9,102 nucleotides of DNA from Susulua sp964536195. Lineage in GTDB: Bacteria; Omnitrophota; Gorgyraeia; Duberdicusellales; 4484-171. The stretch covers positions 1 through 9,102 of the forward strand of contig CAZHVO010000037.1 in the NCBI GenBank assembly GCA_964536195.1. The letters run 5' to 3'. The notes under the pieces are model-generated. The model had not been told where the DNA came from. It made no database searches and worked only from the letters and a program-made list of their open reading frames with translations. The translations under genes and the position numbers were made by a program. Shown here one piece after another: positions 1-6,566 of the stretch. Position 1 is the stretch's first letter. Each line of letters begins with the position of its first letter.

Positions 1-39
1 GGATACGTACAAATTTTCTTCAAAATGTTTTTTCGTCAT
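1..39 (-). CDS. porB: Pyruvate:ferredoxin oxidoreductase beta subunit, N-terminal fragment
   Basis: Only 13 codons are visible (MTKKHFEENLYVS), beginning at an ATG at 37-39 and running off the left edge. The start is supported by a ribosome site (AGGGGA) that overlaps the stop codon of porA, with only 13 nt between the two genes. The identity rests mainly on context: in gamma-delta-alpha-beta type oxidoreductases the beta subunit, which binds thiamine diphosphate and a 4Fe-4S cluster, directly follows the alpha subunit. The visible residues fit a short lead-in to such a protein but carry no diagnostic motif, so the call is inferred from position. Confidence 0.7.
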   Translation of the reverse strand, partial: MTKKHFEENLYVS

Positions 40-52
40 TTGTTCTCTTCCC

Positions 53-1228
53 CTAAGACGCTTTGAATTCGTCCCAAAGTAAATCCTTGTTTAAGTCAAC
101 AAATTTACAGCTATTAACTTCCTTTTCTGCTGATTCAATAATACTTTCTATAGTATCAATTGTTATATCTCTTCCGCCTAAACCAGCGATAAAACCACTT
201 GTTTTCTTGTCCGAGCTCAATATTGCTTTGATTTCTGAATAGACTGCGCCATCAGAACCTAAAGAAATATCTTTATCAATAACAGCCAGACTAGGAATCT
301 TTCCCAAAGCAACCTTAATCGCTTCTTTTGGAAAAGGCCTATAGGTAACAATCTTTAGCAGGCCGATTTTTTTGCCTTTTTCTCTTTGGCGGTCAACAAC
401 ATCCTTAATCGTTCCACAAACAGAGCCCATGGCTACTATTGCCAAATCAGCATCCTCTAACTTATAACCTTCGACTAGTTTTAGGCTATCTCTTAAAGTT
501 AAATCCTTATATTCTTTACCGATTTTCGGTATCAAATTAATAACTTCTTCCATTGTTTTATGTATAGCATAACGGGTTTCAGTATATACTGTAGGATCAC
601 CGAGAAGACCAAAGCTCATTGGATCATTAACGTCAAGCTTATATGGTGGATTATACCTGGGGAGAAACTTATCGACATCTTCTTGACTAGGCATGTCAAC
701 TGTTTCCATACCATGAGTTAAGATAAAACCGTCGACACAAACCATTATTGGTAACATTATCTTCGAGTTTTCGCCAAGCTTATAACCAGCGATAATTAGA
801 TCAACCGCTTCCTGATTATTTTCAGCATAGAATTGTATCCAACCGGCATCCCGTAATGCGATAGAATCCTGTTGATCGTTCCAAATGTTAATCGGTGCTG
901 ATATGGCACGATTAGCACAAATCATCATAACTGGTAGCCGCATGCCAGCTATACAAAAGACAACTTCTCCCATCAGAAGCAGCCCTTGAGAACTAGTACA
1001 GGTAAAACTTCTCACCCCGGTCGCTTGCGAGCCTAAAACCACTGAAGCTGCTGAGTGCTCACTCTCAACATTCAAAGTTTCAGCTTTAAGGTCTCCGTCA
1101 GCAACAAATTTAGCAAGATGTTCAACTATATGAGTTTGTGGGGTTATTGGGTAGGCAGCAACAACACCAGGCCGACATAATTTTGTCGCTTCTGCCATTG
1201 CCCATGAACCTTCTAAATATTTCTTCAT
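53..1228 (-). CDS. porA: Pyruvate:ferredoxin oxidoreductase alpha subunit
   Basis: This 391-residue protein is the alpha subunit of a 2-oxoacid:ferredoxin oxidoreductase, a cytoplasmic enzyme converting pyruvate and CoA to acetyl-CoA, CO2 and reduced ferredoxin. Family signatures are YPITPQT at residues 26-32, ESEHSA at 55-60, TSSQG at 78-82 and NRAISAPINIWNDQQDS at 106-122. The last is the form usual in pyruvate-type rather than indolepyruvate or 2-oxoglutarate enzymes. The C-terminal third has the transketolase-C-like domain (AIVAMGSVCGT) and a late GLGGRDI motif. Length matches stand-alone alpha subunits of about 390 residues. The ATG lies 3 nt after the porD stop, with AGGA of the ribosome site running into that stop codon, which indicates translational coupling. 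A branched-chain 2-oxoacid substrate cannot be excluded from sequence alone. Confidence 0.93.
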   Translation of the reverse strand: MKKYLEGSWAMAEATKLCRPGVVAAYPITPQTHIVEHLAKFVADGDLKAETLNVESEHSAASVVLGSQATGVRSFTCTSSQGLLLMGEVVFCIAGMRLPVMMICANRAISAPINIWNDQQDSIALRDAGWIQFYAENNQEAVDLIIAGYKLGENSKIMLPIMVCVDGFILTHGMETVDMPSQEDVDKFLPRYNPPYKLDVNDPMSFGLLGDPTVYTETRYAIHKTMEEVINLIPKIGKEYKDLTLRDSLKLVEGYKLEDADLAIVAMGSVCGTIKDVVDRQREKGKKIGLLKIVTYRPFPKEAIKVALGKIPSLAVIDKDISLGSDGAVYSEIKAILSSDKKTSGFIAGLGGRDITIDTIESIIESAEKEVNSCKFVDLNKDLLWDEFKAS

Positions 1229-1231
1229 AAT

Positions 1232-1489
1232 TTAATCCTGGTTGGGAACCATTTCGATATCATTTTTGGGACAGATATAAGCACAAAGTCCACATCCTTT
1301 GCAGTAATCTAAGTCAGCTGAGTAAGCATTTTTTTCTATGCCTTCAATACACCCTTCAGGACAAACGAGCTTACACAGCCCACAATTAATACAATCTTTT
1401 TGTAAATACAGCGGTTTTTGAGCTGAGCGCCAAGATCCGGTTAAGTTCGCACAAGAAGTTTTCCCTCGGCTTACTAATATACTAAACAC
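1232..1489 (-). CDS. porD: Pyruvate:ferredoxin oxidoreductase delta subunit (2x[4Fe-4S] ferredoxin type)
   Basis: This 85-residue ferredoxin-like subunit passes electrons from the catalytic subunits to external ferredoxin. It has two complete CxxCxxCxxxCP motifs, with cysteines 33/36/39/43 and 63/66/69/73, expected to hold two 4Fe-4S clusters. The N-terminal extension with TGSWR at residues 17-21, just before the first cluster, is characteristic of Por delta subunits and separates it from free ferredoxins. The start is GTG at 1487-1489, not ATG. It is supported by a strong AAGGGG seven bases upstream and overlaps the end of porG by 8 nt, as expected for coupled translation. An additional cysteine (Cys13) and Cys47 lie outside the cluster motifs. 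Confidence 0.92.
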   Translation of the reverse strand: MFSILVSRGKTSCANLTGSWRSAQKPLYLQKDCINCGLCKLVCPEGCIEGIEKNAYSADLDYCKGCGLCAYICPKNDIEMVPNQD

Positions 1490-2018
1490 TTTCGTACCCC
1501 TTTTTTACTGCCTCAAGATTTTTTTCTAACAGTTTAGGCTTACTTTTGAATCTGACTTCAACTGCTTTTAAAACAGATTCCAGCTTTATCTGACCAGTTA
1601 CTTTTGCAAAAGCACCTACCAAGACAGTGTTGGCAAAAGGTTTTCCGATTATCTCCATAGCGATTTTCTCAGCCGGTAAAGTTTTGATTTCAACACCGCT
1701 AACCTCAGGAATAACTGTTTTTTCTCTTACAGCTACGATGGCTTTGGCACCTTCCTTTAAACCCTGGAAACACTTTTCACTTTCAATTAAAGTCGGGTCA
1801 ATTACCAGTATATAATCTGGTTTGTAGATTTGAGAACGTAGGCGAACCGGCTTATCGTCAAATCTTACAAAAGCATTCATTGGCGCTCCCATTCGGGCAG
1901 CACCAAAATGAGGAAAAGCATAGGCATATTTATCCTCATAGAATAGAGATTCGCCTAATATAACCGCGGTAGTAATTGCGCCTTGACCTGCTCTAGCAAA
2001 TATTTTTACTTCTTGCAT
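1482..2018 (-). CDS. porG: Pyruvate:ferredoxin oxidoreductase gamma subunit
   Basis: This 178-residue protein is the gamma subunit of the same complex and belongs to the domain family that contributes to CoA and subunit interactions. It begins with the family's glycine-rich stretch, here ARAGQGA at residues 8-14 where GRGGQG is more common, followed by HFGAARMGAPMNAF at 37-50, equivalent to the usual FGPERRGAP motif. The remainder is a Rossmann-like fold (YILVIDPTLIE) ending in ANTVLVGAFAK, also typical. The ATG at 2016-2018 follows AAGGTGA at good spacing. It is the first por gene in transcription order and overlaps porD by 8 nt, giving the order G-D-A-B known from Thermotoga and archaeal-type enzymes. 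Confidence 0.92.
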   Translation of the reverse strand: MQEVKIFARAGQGAITTAVILGESLFYEDKYAYAFPHFGAARMGAPMNAFVRFDDKPVRLRSQIYKPDYILVIDPTLIESEKCFQGLKEGAKAIVAVREKTVIPEVSGVEIKTLPAEKIAMEIIGKPFANTVLVGAFAKVTGQIKLESVLKAVEVRFKSKPKLLEKNLEAVKKGYESV

Positions 2019-2050
2019 AAGTCACCTTTTATATCACAAAAGAATAAAAA

Positions 2051-2085
2051 ATCAAGAAAAATCTAAGAAAGTAGTTTTTCTTGAT
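2051..2085 (-). terminator. AT-rich hairpin with U-tract after the HD-GYP gene
   Basis: A perfect 11-bp inverted repeat (arms 2051-2061 and 2075-2085, 13-nt loop) is followed on the minus strand by a T-rich run (TTTTTATTCTTTT). This fits an intrinsic terminator for the gene ending at 2124. The stem has only two G:C pairs, so it may be leaky and let transcription pass into porG. Confidence 0.5.
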
Positions 2086-2111
2086 CCTAATTCCCGAAGG
2101 GAAGAAGGATC
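2083..2111 (-). other. Upstream hairpin overlapping the terminator stem
   Basis: GATCCT (2083-2088) pairs with AGGATC (2106-2111), and after a 2x2 internal loop TTCCC pairs with GGGAA around a three-base loop. On the minus strand it lies 12 nt after the HD-GYP stop codon and is not followed by a T run. Its last three bases (2083-2085) are also the first three bases of the next hairpin's stem, so the two cannot both form completely. Confidence 0.45.
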
Positions 2112-2123
2112 TTAAGGAAAAAT

Positions 2124-3491
2124 TTAATTATTAAGCCAAAACTTCTTCTTGCCTCCTTTTTCAATAAGATCAAGAAGAATATCTACTATTTCGGCATCGT
2201 ATTTTATACCTCTTCCTTCTTGAAGTTCTTTGCAGGCTTTTTCTAATCCTTTAGCCTCACGATAAGGACGATGGTGAGTCATAGCTTCTAAAACGTCGCT
2301 TACTGCCAATATTTTGGCCTCTATGACTATTTCATCACCTTTTAAGCCTCGGGGGTAACCTGAACCATCAAGACGTTCGTGGTGTTGATAAATAATATTA
2401 GCCAAAGGAAACGGAAATTCAATATCCTTAATTAAATTATAGCAATTTTCTACATGCTCTTGAATTAAGCGATATTCCAAGGCATTTAATTCACCGGGCT
2501 TGTTTAGGATATCTAGCGGGATGCTTATCTTTCCTAAATCGTGAAGTTCTCCAGCTAACTTAATAGCTAAGAGTCGATTTGAATCCCAGCCTAACACATT
2601 AGCGATTTCTCCAGCAATACCAGCAACATTGCGAGTATGACTAAAGGTATAAGGGTCACGCATCTCAAGAGCTTTACCCAAGACTTCTAAAGCGCTAATC
2701 AGCATATTTAGACGTTGCTGTTCGAGATTAGCGTAAGCAGTCATGTCTCGGGTTATCCCCATAGTTCCGATTATTTTACCAAAATTATCGCGCATAGGAA
2801 TTTTAGTAGTGATTACTTGATTCCAATGGCCATTACCGAGTAAAGTCTTTTCGATCTTGCCGACAAGTGGCTTACCAGTATTTAAAACCTTGTTATCGTC
2901 TTCAAGCATATTTTTGGCTTGTTCCGGAGGGAAAAAATCAAAGTCAGTTTTTCCGAGTATCTCCTCGACCTTCAAACCAGTTCCTTGAATATAGAAATTA
3001 TTAACTTTTATAATTTTATTGTTGCAATCTTTAAAGTAAATTGCATCAGGAATATTGTCTAAGAGATTTTCAAAGAAATTCCTCTCCATGGATAGCTTGT
3101 TAGCAATTCTTTTTTGAGCTGAAATATCCTGGATCACCCCTTCTAGCCAACGTTCTTTTTTGCTAGCTGAAGGTATTAGGTGGGCAGTAATTGTCACCCA
3201 TAAGGGTTGATTGTCCTTTTTCTTTAAGATTACCTCAAAAGCTTTAACTCTCTTGTTCCTATTTAAAATTTTTAAAAAAAGCTCTCTATCTAAGGGCTTA
3301 AGGAAGAGACTGCAAAATTTCTCCTTAATAAACCCTTTTTTGAAGGAATAGCCTAAAATTTCAGCTAAGGTTGAATTAGATAAGATTACTTCACCCTCAG
3401 GGGCTAGGCAATAATGGAAGAATCCGATGTTTAAATTATTGCTGTCGTTGATGTTTAGGCAAAAATTCTTCTTTTTTCTCATAAATCGCAT
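2124..3491 (-). CDS. PAS-PAS-HD-GYP protein, predicted cyclic-di-GMP phosphodiesterase
   Basis: A soluble 455-residue signalling protein with two PAS sensor domains (about residues 18-130 and 137-255), a short helical linker and a C-terminal HD-GYP domain (about 262-450). HD-GYP domains hydrolyse cyclic di-GMP. All expected metal ligands and signature residues are present: His285, HDLGK at 317-321, His346, the double histidine at 370-371 followed by GSGYP, and Asp399. There is no membrane segment, receiver or GGDEF domain, so input is probably a cytoplasmic ligand or redox signal through the PAS domains. A longer reading begins at TTG 3503, but ATG 3489-3491 is preferred because GGAG sits six bases before it, and the TTG codon itself supplies the first G of that ribosome site. 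The partner cyclase and ligand are unknown. Confidence 0.9.
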   Translation of the reverse strand: MRFMRKKKNFCLNINDSNNLNIGFFHYCLAPEGEVILSNSTLAEILGYSFKKGFIKEKFCSLFLKPLDRELFLKILNRNKRVKAFEVILKKKDNQPLWVTITAHLIPSASKKERWLEGVIQDISAQKRIANKLSMERNFFENLLDNIPDAIYFKDCNNKIIKVNNFYIQGTGLKVEEILGKTDFDFFPPEQAKNMLEDDNKVLNTGKPLVGKIEKTLLGNGHWNQVITTKIPMRDNFGKIIGTMGITRDMTAYANLEQQRLNMLISALEVLGKALEMRDPYTFSHTRNVAGIAGEIANVLGWDSNRLLAIKLAGELHDLGKISIPLDILNKPGELNALEYRLIQEHVENCYNLIKDIEFPFPLANIIYQHHERLDGSGYPRGLKGDEIVIEAKILAVSDVLEAMTHHRPYREAKGLEKACKELQEGRGIKYDAEIVDILLDLIEKGGKKKFWLNN

Positions 3492-3514
3492 AAATTTCTC
3501 CAAATATCTGCCCT

Positions 3515-3523
3515 ATTATACCA
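3515..3523 (-). promoter_or_regulatory. Extended -10 promoter of the HD-GYP gene
   Basis: The minus strand reads TGGTATAAT, a perfect extended -10 element (TGn plus TATAAT). Only a poor -35 match exists upstream (TGTAGA, 18-nt spacing), as is common for extended -10 promoters. Predicted transcription starts near 3508, leaving a leader of about 17 nt that contains the GGAG ribosome site of the gene starting at 3491. Confidence 0.6.
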
Positions 3524-3556
3524 CTTGGCATAGAAAAATCTACAGCTAAATTCGTC

Positions 3557-3622
3557 CTCCAATTAATTTTATAAATTGGAGAGATCTCGCCAGCTCATTT
3601 GATGGCTGATGGCGGACCGAGA
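3557..3622. repeat. Nested inverted repeats between groEL terminator and HD-GYP promoter
   Basis: Three elements follow each other: CTCCAATT (3557-3564) pairing with AATTGGAG (3574-3581) across a 9-nt loop; the 8-bp palindrome GAGATCTC (3581-3588); and an imperfect stem in which CGCCA (from 3589) pairs with TGGCG (3610-3614), with TCTCG and CGAGA (3618-3622) as alternative outer arms. It is non-coding and lies outside both predicted transcripts. It may be an intergenic palindromic repeat; no second copy is in this window. Confidence 0.4.
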
Positions 3623-3664
3623 CAAAAAAATATCCCCGCTCCTTTTAATGAACGGGGATATTTT
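3623..3664 (-). terminator. Intrinsic terminator of groES-groEL
   Basis: A perfect 12-bp stem (AAAATATCCCCG at 3627-3638 against 3653-3664, 14-nt loop) is followed on the minus strand by seven T residues. It lies 25 nt after the groEL stop. The GC-rich core at the loop and U-tract at the base make it a convincing terminator. The A/T flanks could also give partial termination from the plus strand, but no plus-strand gene needs it. Confidence 0.93.
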
Positions 3665-3689
3665 ATATTTTTTCTTTAAAGGTACTTGT

Positions 3690-5345
3690 TTAGTAACCCA
3701 TTCCGCCAGGCATTCCCATTCCACCGGGCATTCCGCCGCCGGGCATAGCAGGAGCGCTGCCTTCTTTTTCTGGCTTATCAGCTACGACTGCTTCAGTAGT
3801 AATTAGCAATGAAGCAATTGATGCTGCATTTTGCAGGGCAGTTCTAGATACTTTTGTAGGATCAATTACCCCAGCCTTAAACATATCTGTTAATTCCTCA
3901 CCATCATTTCTTAAGTCAAATCCCATTGGTGATTTGCTGTTTTTTACCTTAACAACTATTACATCGCCTTTTAAGCCGGCATTTGAAGCAAGTTGGTGAA
4001 GTGGCGCTTCTAAGGCTCTTCGAATAATATCTACACCGGTTTTTTCATCACCCTTAAGTGCAAGCTTGTCAAGTGCAGGTAAGCAATGAACAATTGCTAC
4101 TTCACCACCAGGGACAATTCCTTCCTGGACAGCAGCTCTGGTTGCATGTAGAGCATCTTCGACTCTAGCTTTTTTCTCTTTCATTTCAGTTTCAGTTGCT
4201 GCTCCAATATTTATTACAGCAACTCCACCAGCTAGTTTAGCTAGTCTTTCTTGTAATTTTTCTTTATCGTAGTCAGAATCACTCTCTTCAACCTGTCTTT
4301 TAATTTGCTTTATTCTTCCTTGAATAGCGCTGGTTTGCCCAGCACCTTCAACAATAGTTGTGTTTTCCTTGTCGATTCTAACCCTCTTTGCTTTTCCTAA
4401 ATCAGACAAATCAACATTCTCTAATTTTAGTCCTAAATCCTCGGAAATTGCCTTTCCGCCGGTAAGGATTGCTATGTCATCTAACATAGCTTTGCGTCTG
4501 TCGCCATAACCTGGTGCTTTAACCGCACAACAAGTTAAAGTTCCACGAAGCTTATTAACCACCAGCGTAGCTAAAGCTTCGCCATCAACATCTTCAGCGA
4601 TTATCATCAGAGGCTTACTAGCTCTGGCGATTTTCTCAAGAAGCGGTAACATATCTTTTAGGTTAGAGATTTTTTTCTCGTAAATTAAAATGTAAGGATC
4701 ATCAAGGACTGTCTCCATTTTCTCAGCATCAGTAGCAAAATAAGGAGATAAATACCCTTGATCAAACTGCATCCCTTCTACTGTCTCTAAGGTAGTGGCT
4801 GTAGACTTTGCTTCTTCAGGAGTGATAACACCGTCTTTGCCTACCTTTTCCATTGCATCAGCAATAAGGTTTCCGATTGTTTCATCGCCATTAGCAGCGA
4901 TTGTAGCAACCTGAGCAGTTTCCTTCTTGTCTTTAACTTCTTTTGAAATTGTTTTTAGCTCTTCAACTATCGCAACAACTGCTTTGTCTATCCCTCTTTT
5001 TAAAGCCATCGGGTTTGCTCCGGCAGCAACGTTTTTAAGACCTTCTTTAAAAATTGCTTCGGCTAAAATTGTTGCAGTAGTTGTTCCATCGCCGGCACTA
5101 TCTGAAGTCTTCTCAGCAACTTCTTTAACTAACTGAGCACCGATATTTCTGTAAGGATCTTCAAGATCTATTTCTTTTGCTACAGTAACACCATCCTTGG
5201 TGATGGTCGGTGAGCCGAACTTCTTTTCAATAACAGCATTTCTTCCCTTAGGCCCTAAAGTGACCTTAACCGCTTTTGTTAAGAGTTCAACTCCTTCAAG
5301 AATTGCTTTTCTTGCATCTTCGCCAAATATTAATTGCTTTGCCAT
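3690..5345 (-). CDS. groEL: Chaperonin GroEL (Hsp60, 60 kDa subunit)
   Basis: A full-length 551-residue group I chaperonin that forms the double heptameric ring folding proteins in the cytoplasm with ATP and GroES. Nucleotide-binding features are present: VTLGPKGRN at residues 28-36, TKDGVTVAKEI from 49 (Asp51), GDGTTT at 85-90 (Asp86) and catalytic Asp397 in VEDALHATRAAV. The tail is the usual Gly-Gly-Met repeat (PGGGMPGGMGMPGGMGY). Two positions near the adenine pocket depart from the norm: PGGEVA at 412-417 where GGG is usual, and FDLR at 476-479 where NAA or DA is common. ATG follows AGGAGGT and lies 16 nt after groES, so the two are cotranscribed under the CIRCE promoter. It is the last gene before the terminator at 3623-3664. 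Confidence 0.98.
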   Translation of the reverse strand: MAKQLIFGEDARKAILEGVELLTKAVKVTLGPKGRNAVIEKKFGSPTITKDGVTVAKEIDLEDPYRNIGAQLVKEVAEKTSDSAGDGTTTATILAEAIFKEGLKNVAAGANPMALKRGIDKAVVAIVEELKTISKEVKDKKETAQVATIAANGDETIGNLIADAMEKVGKDGVITPEEAKSTATTLETVEGMQFDQGYLSPYFATDAEKMETVLDDPYILIYEKKISNLKDMLPLLEKIARASKPLMIIAEDVDGEALATLVVNKLRGTLTCCAVKAPGYGDRRKAMLDDIAILTGGKAISEDLGLKLENVDLSDLGKAKRVRIDKENTTIVEGAGQTSAIQGRIKQIKRQVEESDSDYDKEKLQERLAKLAGGVAVINIGAATETEMKEKKARVEDALHATRAAVQEGIVPGGEVAIVHCLPALDKLALKGDEKTGVDIIRRALEAPLHQLASNAGLKGDVIVVKVKNSKSPMGFDLRNDGEELTDMFKAGVIDPTKVSRTALQNAASIASLLITTEAVVADKPEKEGSAPAMPGGGMPGGMGMPGGMGY

Positions 5346-5361
5346 AAAATTTTACCTCCTA

Positions 5362-5649
5362 TTATGCAATAATTCCCAATACATCTTCTTCGCGGATGAT
5401 AAGATAGTCCTCACCATCTATTACAACCTCTGTTCCAGAATACTTCCCGTATAGCACCTTATCGCCAGTTTTTAAAGATAAAGGCACTACTTTACCCTCG
5501 GGGCTCTTCTTTCCTTCGCCTACAGCAATGATTTCGCCTTCTTGAGGTTTTTCCTTTACTGTATCTGGAATCACGATACCACCTTTGGTCTGCTCCTTGG
5601 CTTCAAGCTGCTTAAGCAAAATTTTGTCTCCTAACGGCTTAAACTTCAT
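5362..5649 (-). CDS. groES: Co-chaperonin GroES (Hsp10)
   Basis: A 95-residue co-chaperonin that caps the GroEL ring as a heptamer. It begins with KPLGDKILLK and has the mobile loop around residues 17-32 with GGIVIPDT at 23-30, the segment that binds the GroEL apical domain. KVLYGKYSGTEV and the ending DYLIIREEDVLGII are standard family sequence, and the length is normal. The start ATG (5647-5649) follows a near-perfect AAGGAGGT ribosome site. It is the first gene of the heat-shock operon, with a leader of about 70 nt that begins with the CIRCE operator. Confidence 0.98.
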   Translation of the reverse strand: MKFKPLGDKILLKQLEAKEQTKGGIVIPDTVKEKPQEGEIIAVGEGKKSPEGKVVPLSLKTGDKVLYGKYSGTEVVIDGEDYLIIREEDVLGIIA

Positions 5650-5694
5650 AAGTAACCTCCTTTAAATACGCCAATAATCTTATTTTTGGATGTT

Positions 5695-5721
5695 TTAGCA
5701 ATCTCTACCCTAGAGTGCTAA
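5695..5721 (-). promoter_or_regulatory. CIRCE operator (HrcA binding site)
   Basis: The minus strand reads TTAGCACTC, nine spacer bases, then GATTGCTAA. The consensus is TTAGCACTC-N9-GAGTGCTAA, so one arm is exact and the other has a single difference. It begins at the predicted transcription start of groES, the usual position for HrcA repression. This implies an hrcA gene elsewhere in the genome. Confidence 0.95.
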
Positions 5722-5727
5722 GTTACT

Positions 5728-5755
5728 ACTATATCTATATTGAAATTAAAGTCAA
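5728..5755 (-). promoter_or_regulatory. Sigma-70-type promoter of groES-groEL
   Basis: The -35 box is TTGACT (5750-5755) and the -10 box TATAGT (5728-5733), separated by 16 nt. The predicted start, near 5721, is the first base of CIRCE. Immediately upstream, 5757-5784 is 28 nt of pure A/T with long A and T tracts, consistent with an UP element that would strengthen the promoter. Confidence 0.8.
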
Positions 5756-5840
5756 GAATTTTTTTTAATTTTTTTTTAAAAAATCATCCCATAAAACTTG
5801 ATGTCATAACTGGTTGTTGTAAAGAGAGTTAGAGAAGTGA

Positions 5841-6566
5841 TTATTTGGAGAGTAAATTGCGGCTTAAAATTTCTAGGCCCTTTAAGACTAGTAATGGTTC
5901 ATATTTAAAAGGGAAGTCTAGGCCGGGTATGATTACCTCGGCTTCTCCTCCGGTGATAAGAACTTTCTTATTTTTGGCGATGCTTAATTTCCTTTTGTAC
6001 TTTTTGACTAGAGAATTTATCATTAAAGAAAACCCCTCGAGGAGCCCTTTAGTTATGCTGGTTTCAGTTGTGGTGGGAATTAATTTCTTTGTCTTTTTAA
6101 ACTTTATCTGTTTAGGAAGCAGTGCACATTTGGAAAAAACACCTAATGTAGATCCCAGGCCGGGAAGGATTATCCCACCTTGGTAAACATTACCTTTAGA
6201 TAAAAAATCCAAGGTTATTGCAGTTCCAAAATCTAAGACTAAGCGAGCTTCGGAAAAAAGTTGCTTAGCCGCATATGCCCCTACTAACCGGTCCATACCT
6301 ATTTGTCCTTTCTCGTATAATGAACCTATCGGCACTCTTATATCTTGCCCTGCTACATAAACAGACATCTTTAAGTTTTTAAAAAGTTTAGTAACCATGG
6401 GTACTACCGAACAGACTAAAATTTTTTCGTTTAGCTTAGACTTTAAAGCTCTCTTTAAAGAAGCTTTAGTAACTCCCAGAGTAGGTATTTTTTTAGCTTT
6501 GCTAATTCTCCCCCTTTCAAAATGGGCAATATCTATACTTGTGTTTCCTACGTCTACAGCAATCAT
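5841..6566 (-). CDS. coaX: Type III pantothenate kinase
   Basis: This 241-residue cytoplasmic enzyme phosphorylates pantothenate in the first committed step of CoA synthesis. It belongs to the ASKHA fold and is the CoaX type, unrelated to CoaA and generally not inhibited by CoA. Motifs are DVGNTS at residues 5-10 (phosphate loop), GMDR at 90-93 with the catalytic aspartate, DFGTAITLD at 112-120, GGIILPGL at 130-137 and the TTTETSITKG region at 165-174. Length is slightly below the usual 250-260 residues, with no motif lost. Its ATG shares bases with the uvrB stop codon (ATGA, 6563-6566), and AAGGA lies inside the uvrB end, so translation is coupled. About 190 nt then separate it from groES; I see no convincing terminator there. 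Confidence 0.95.
   Translation of the reverse strand: MIAVDVGNTSIDIAHFERGRISKAKKIPTLGVTKASLKRALKSKLNEKILVCSVVPMVTKLFKNLKMSVYVAGQDIRVPIGSLYEKGQIGMDRLVGAYAAKQLFSEARLVLDFGTAITLDFLSKGNVYQGGIILPGLGSTLGVFSKCALLPKQIKFKKTKKLIPTTTETSITKGLLEGFSLMINSLVKKYKRKLSIAKNKKVLITGGEAEVIIPGLDFPFKYEPLLVLKGLEILSRNLLSK

Noticed and set aside
2019..2056. Possible porG promoter (TTGATT, 16 nt, TGATATAAA on the minus strand)
   Set aside because: Transcription would start about 7 nt beyond the -10 box, within or after the AAGGTGA ribosome site, leaving the mRNA without its Shine-Dalgarno sequence.
3524..3622. Riboswitch (for example cyclic-di-GMP class) upstream of the HD-GYP gene
   Set aside because: The stretch lacks recognisable cyclic-di-GMP aptamer motifs, and the best promoter lies downstream of it, so it would not be in the mRNA.
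3609..3806. Plus-strand open frame with His/Ser/Ala-rich sequence
   Set aside because: Its composition comes from the complement of the GroEL Gly-Met tail, and it runs through the groEL terminator.
5197..5454. Plus-strand open frame of 85 codons across the groES-groEL junction
   Set aside because: It is the complement of two highly conserved genes and has no family features.
5785..5803. Terminator after coaX (CATC/GATG hairpin followed by ATTTTTT)
   Set aside because: The stem is only 4 bp with an 11-nt loop; the T run is better explained as part of the A/T tract upstream of the groES promoter.
5845..6186. Plus-strand open frame of 113 codons
   Set aside because: It lies wholly opposite coaX, has no recognisable domain, and the minus-strand frame carries all the conserved motifs.
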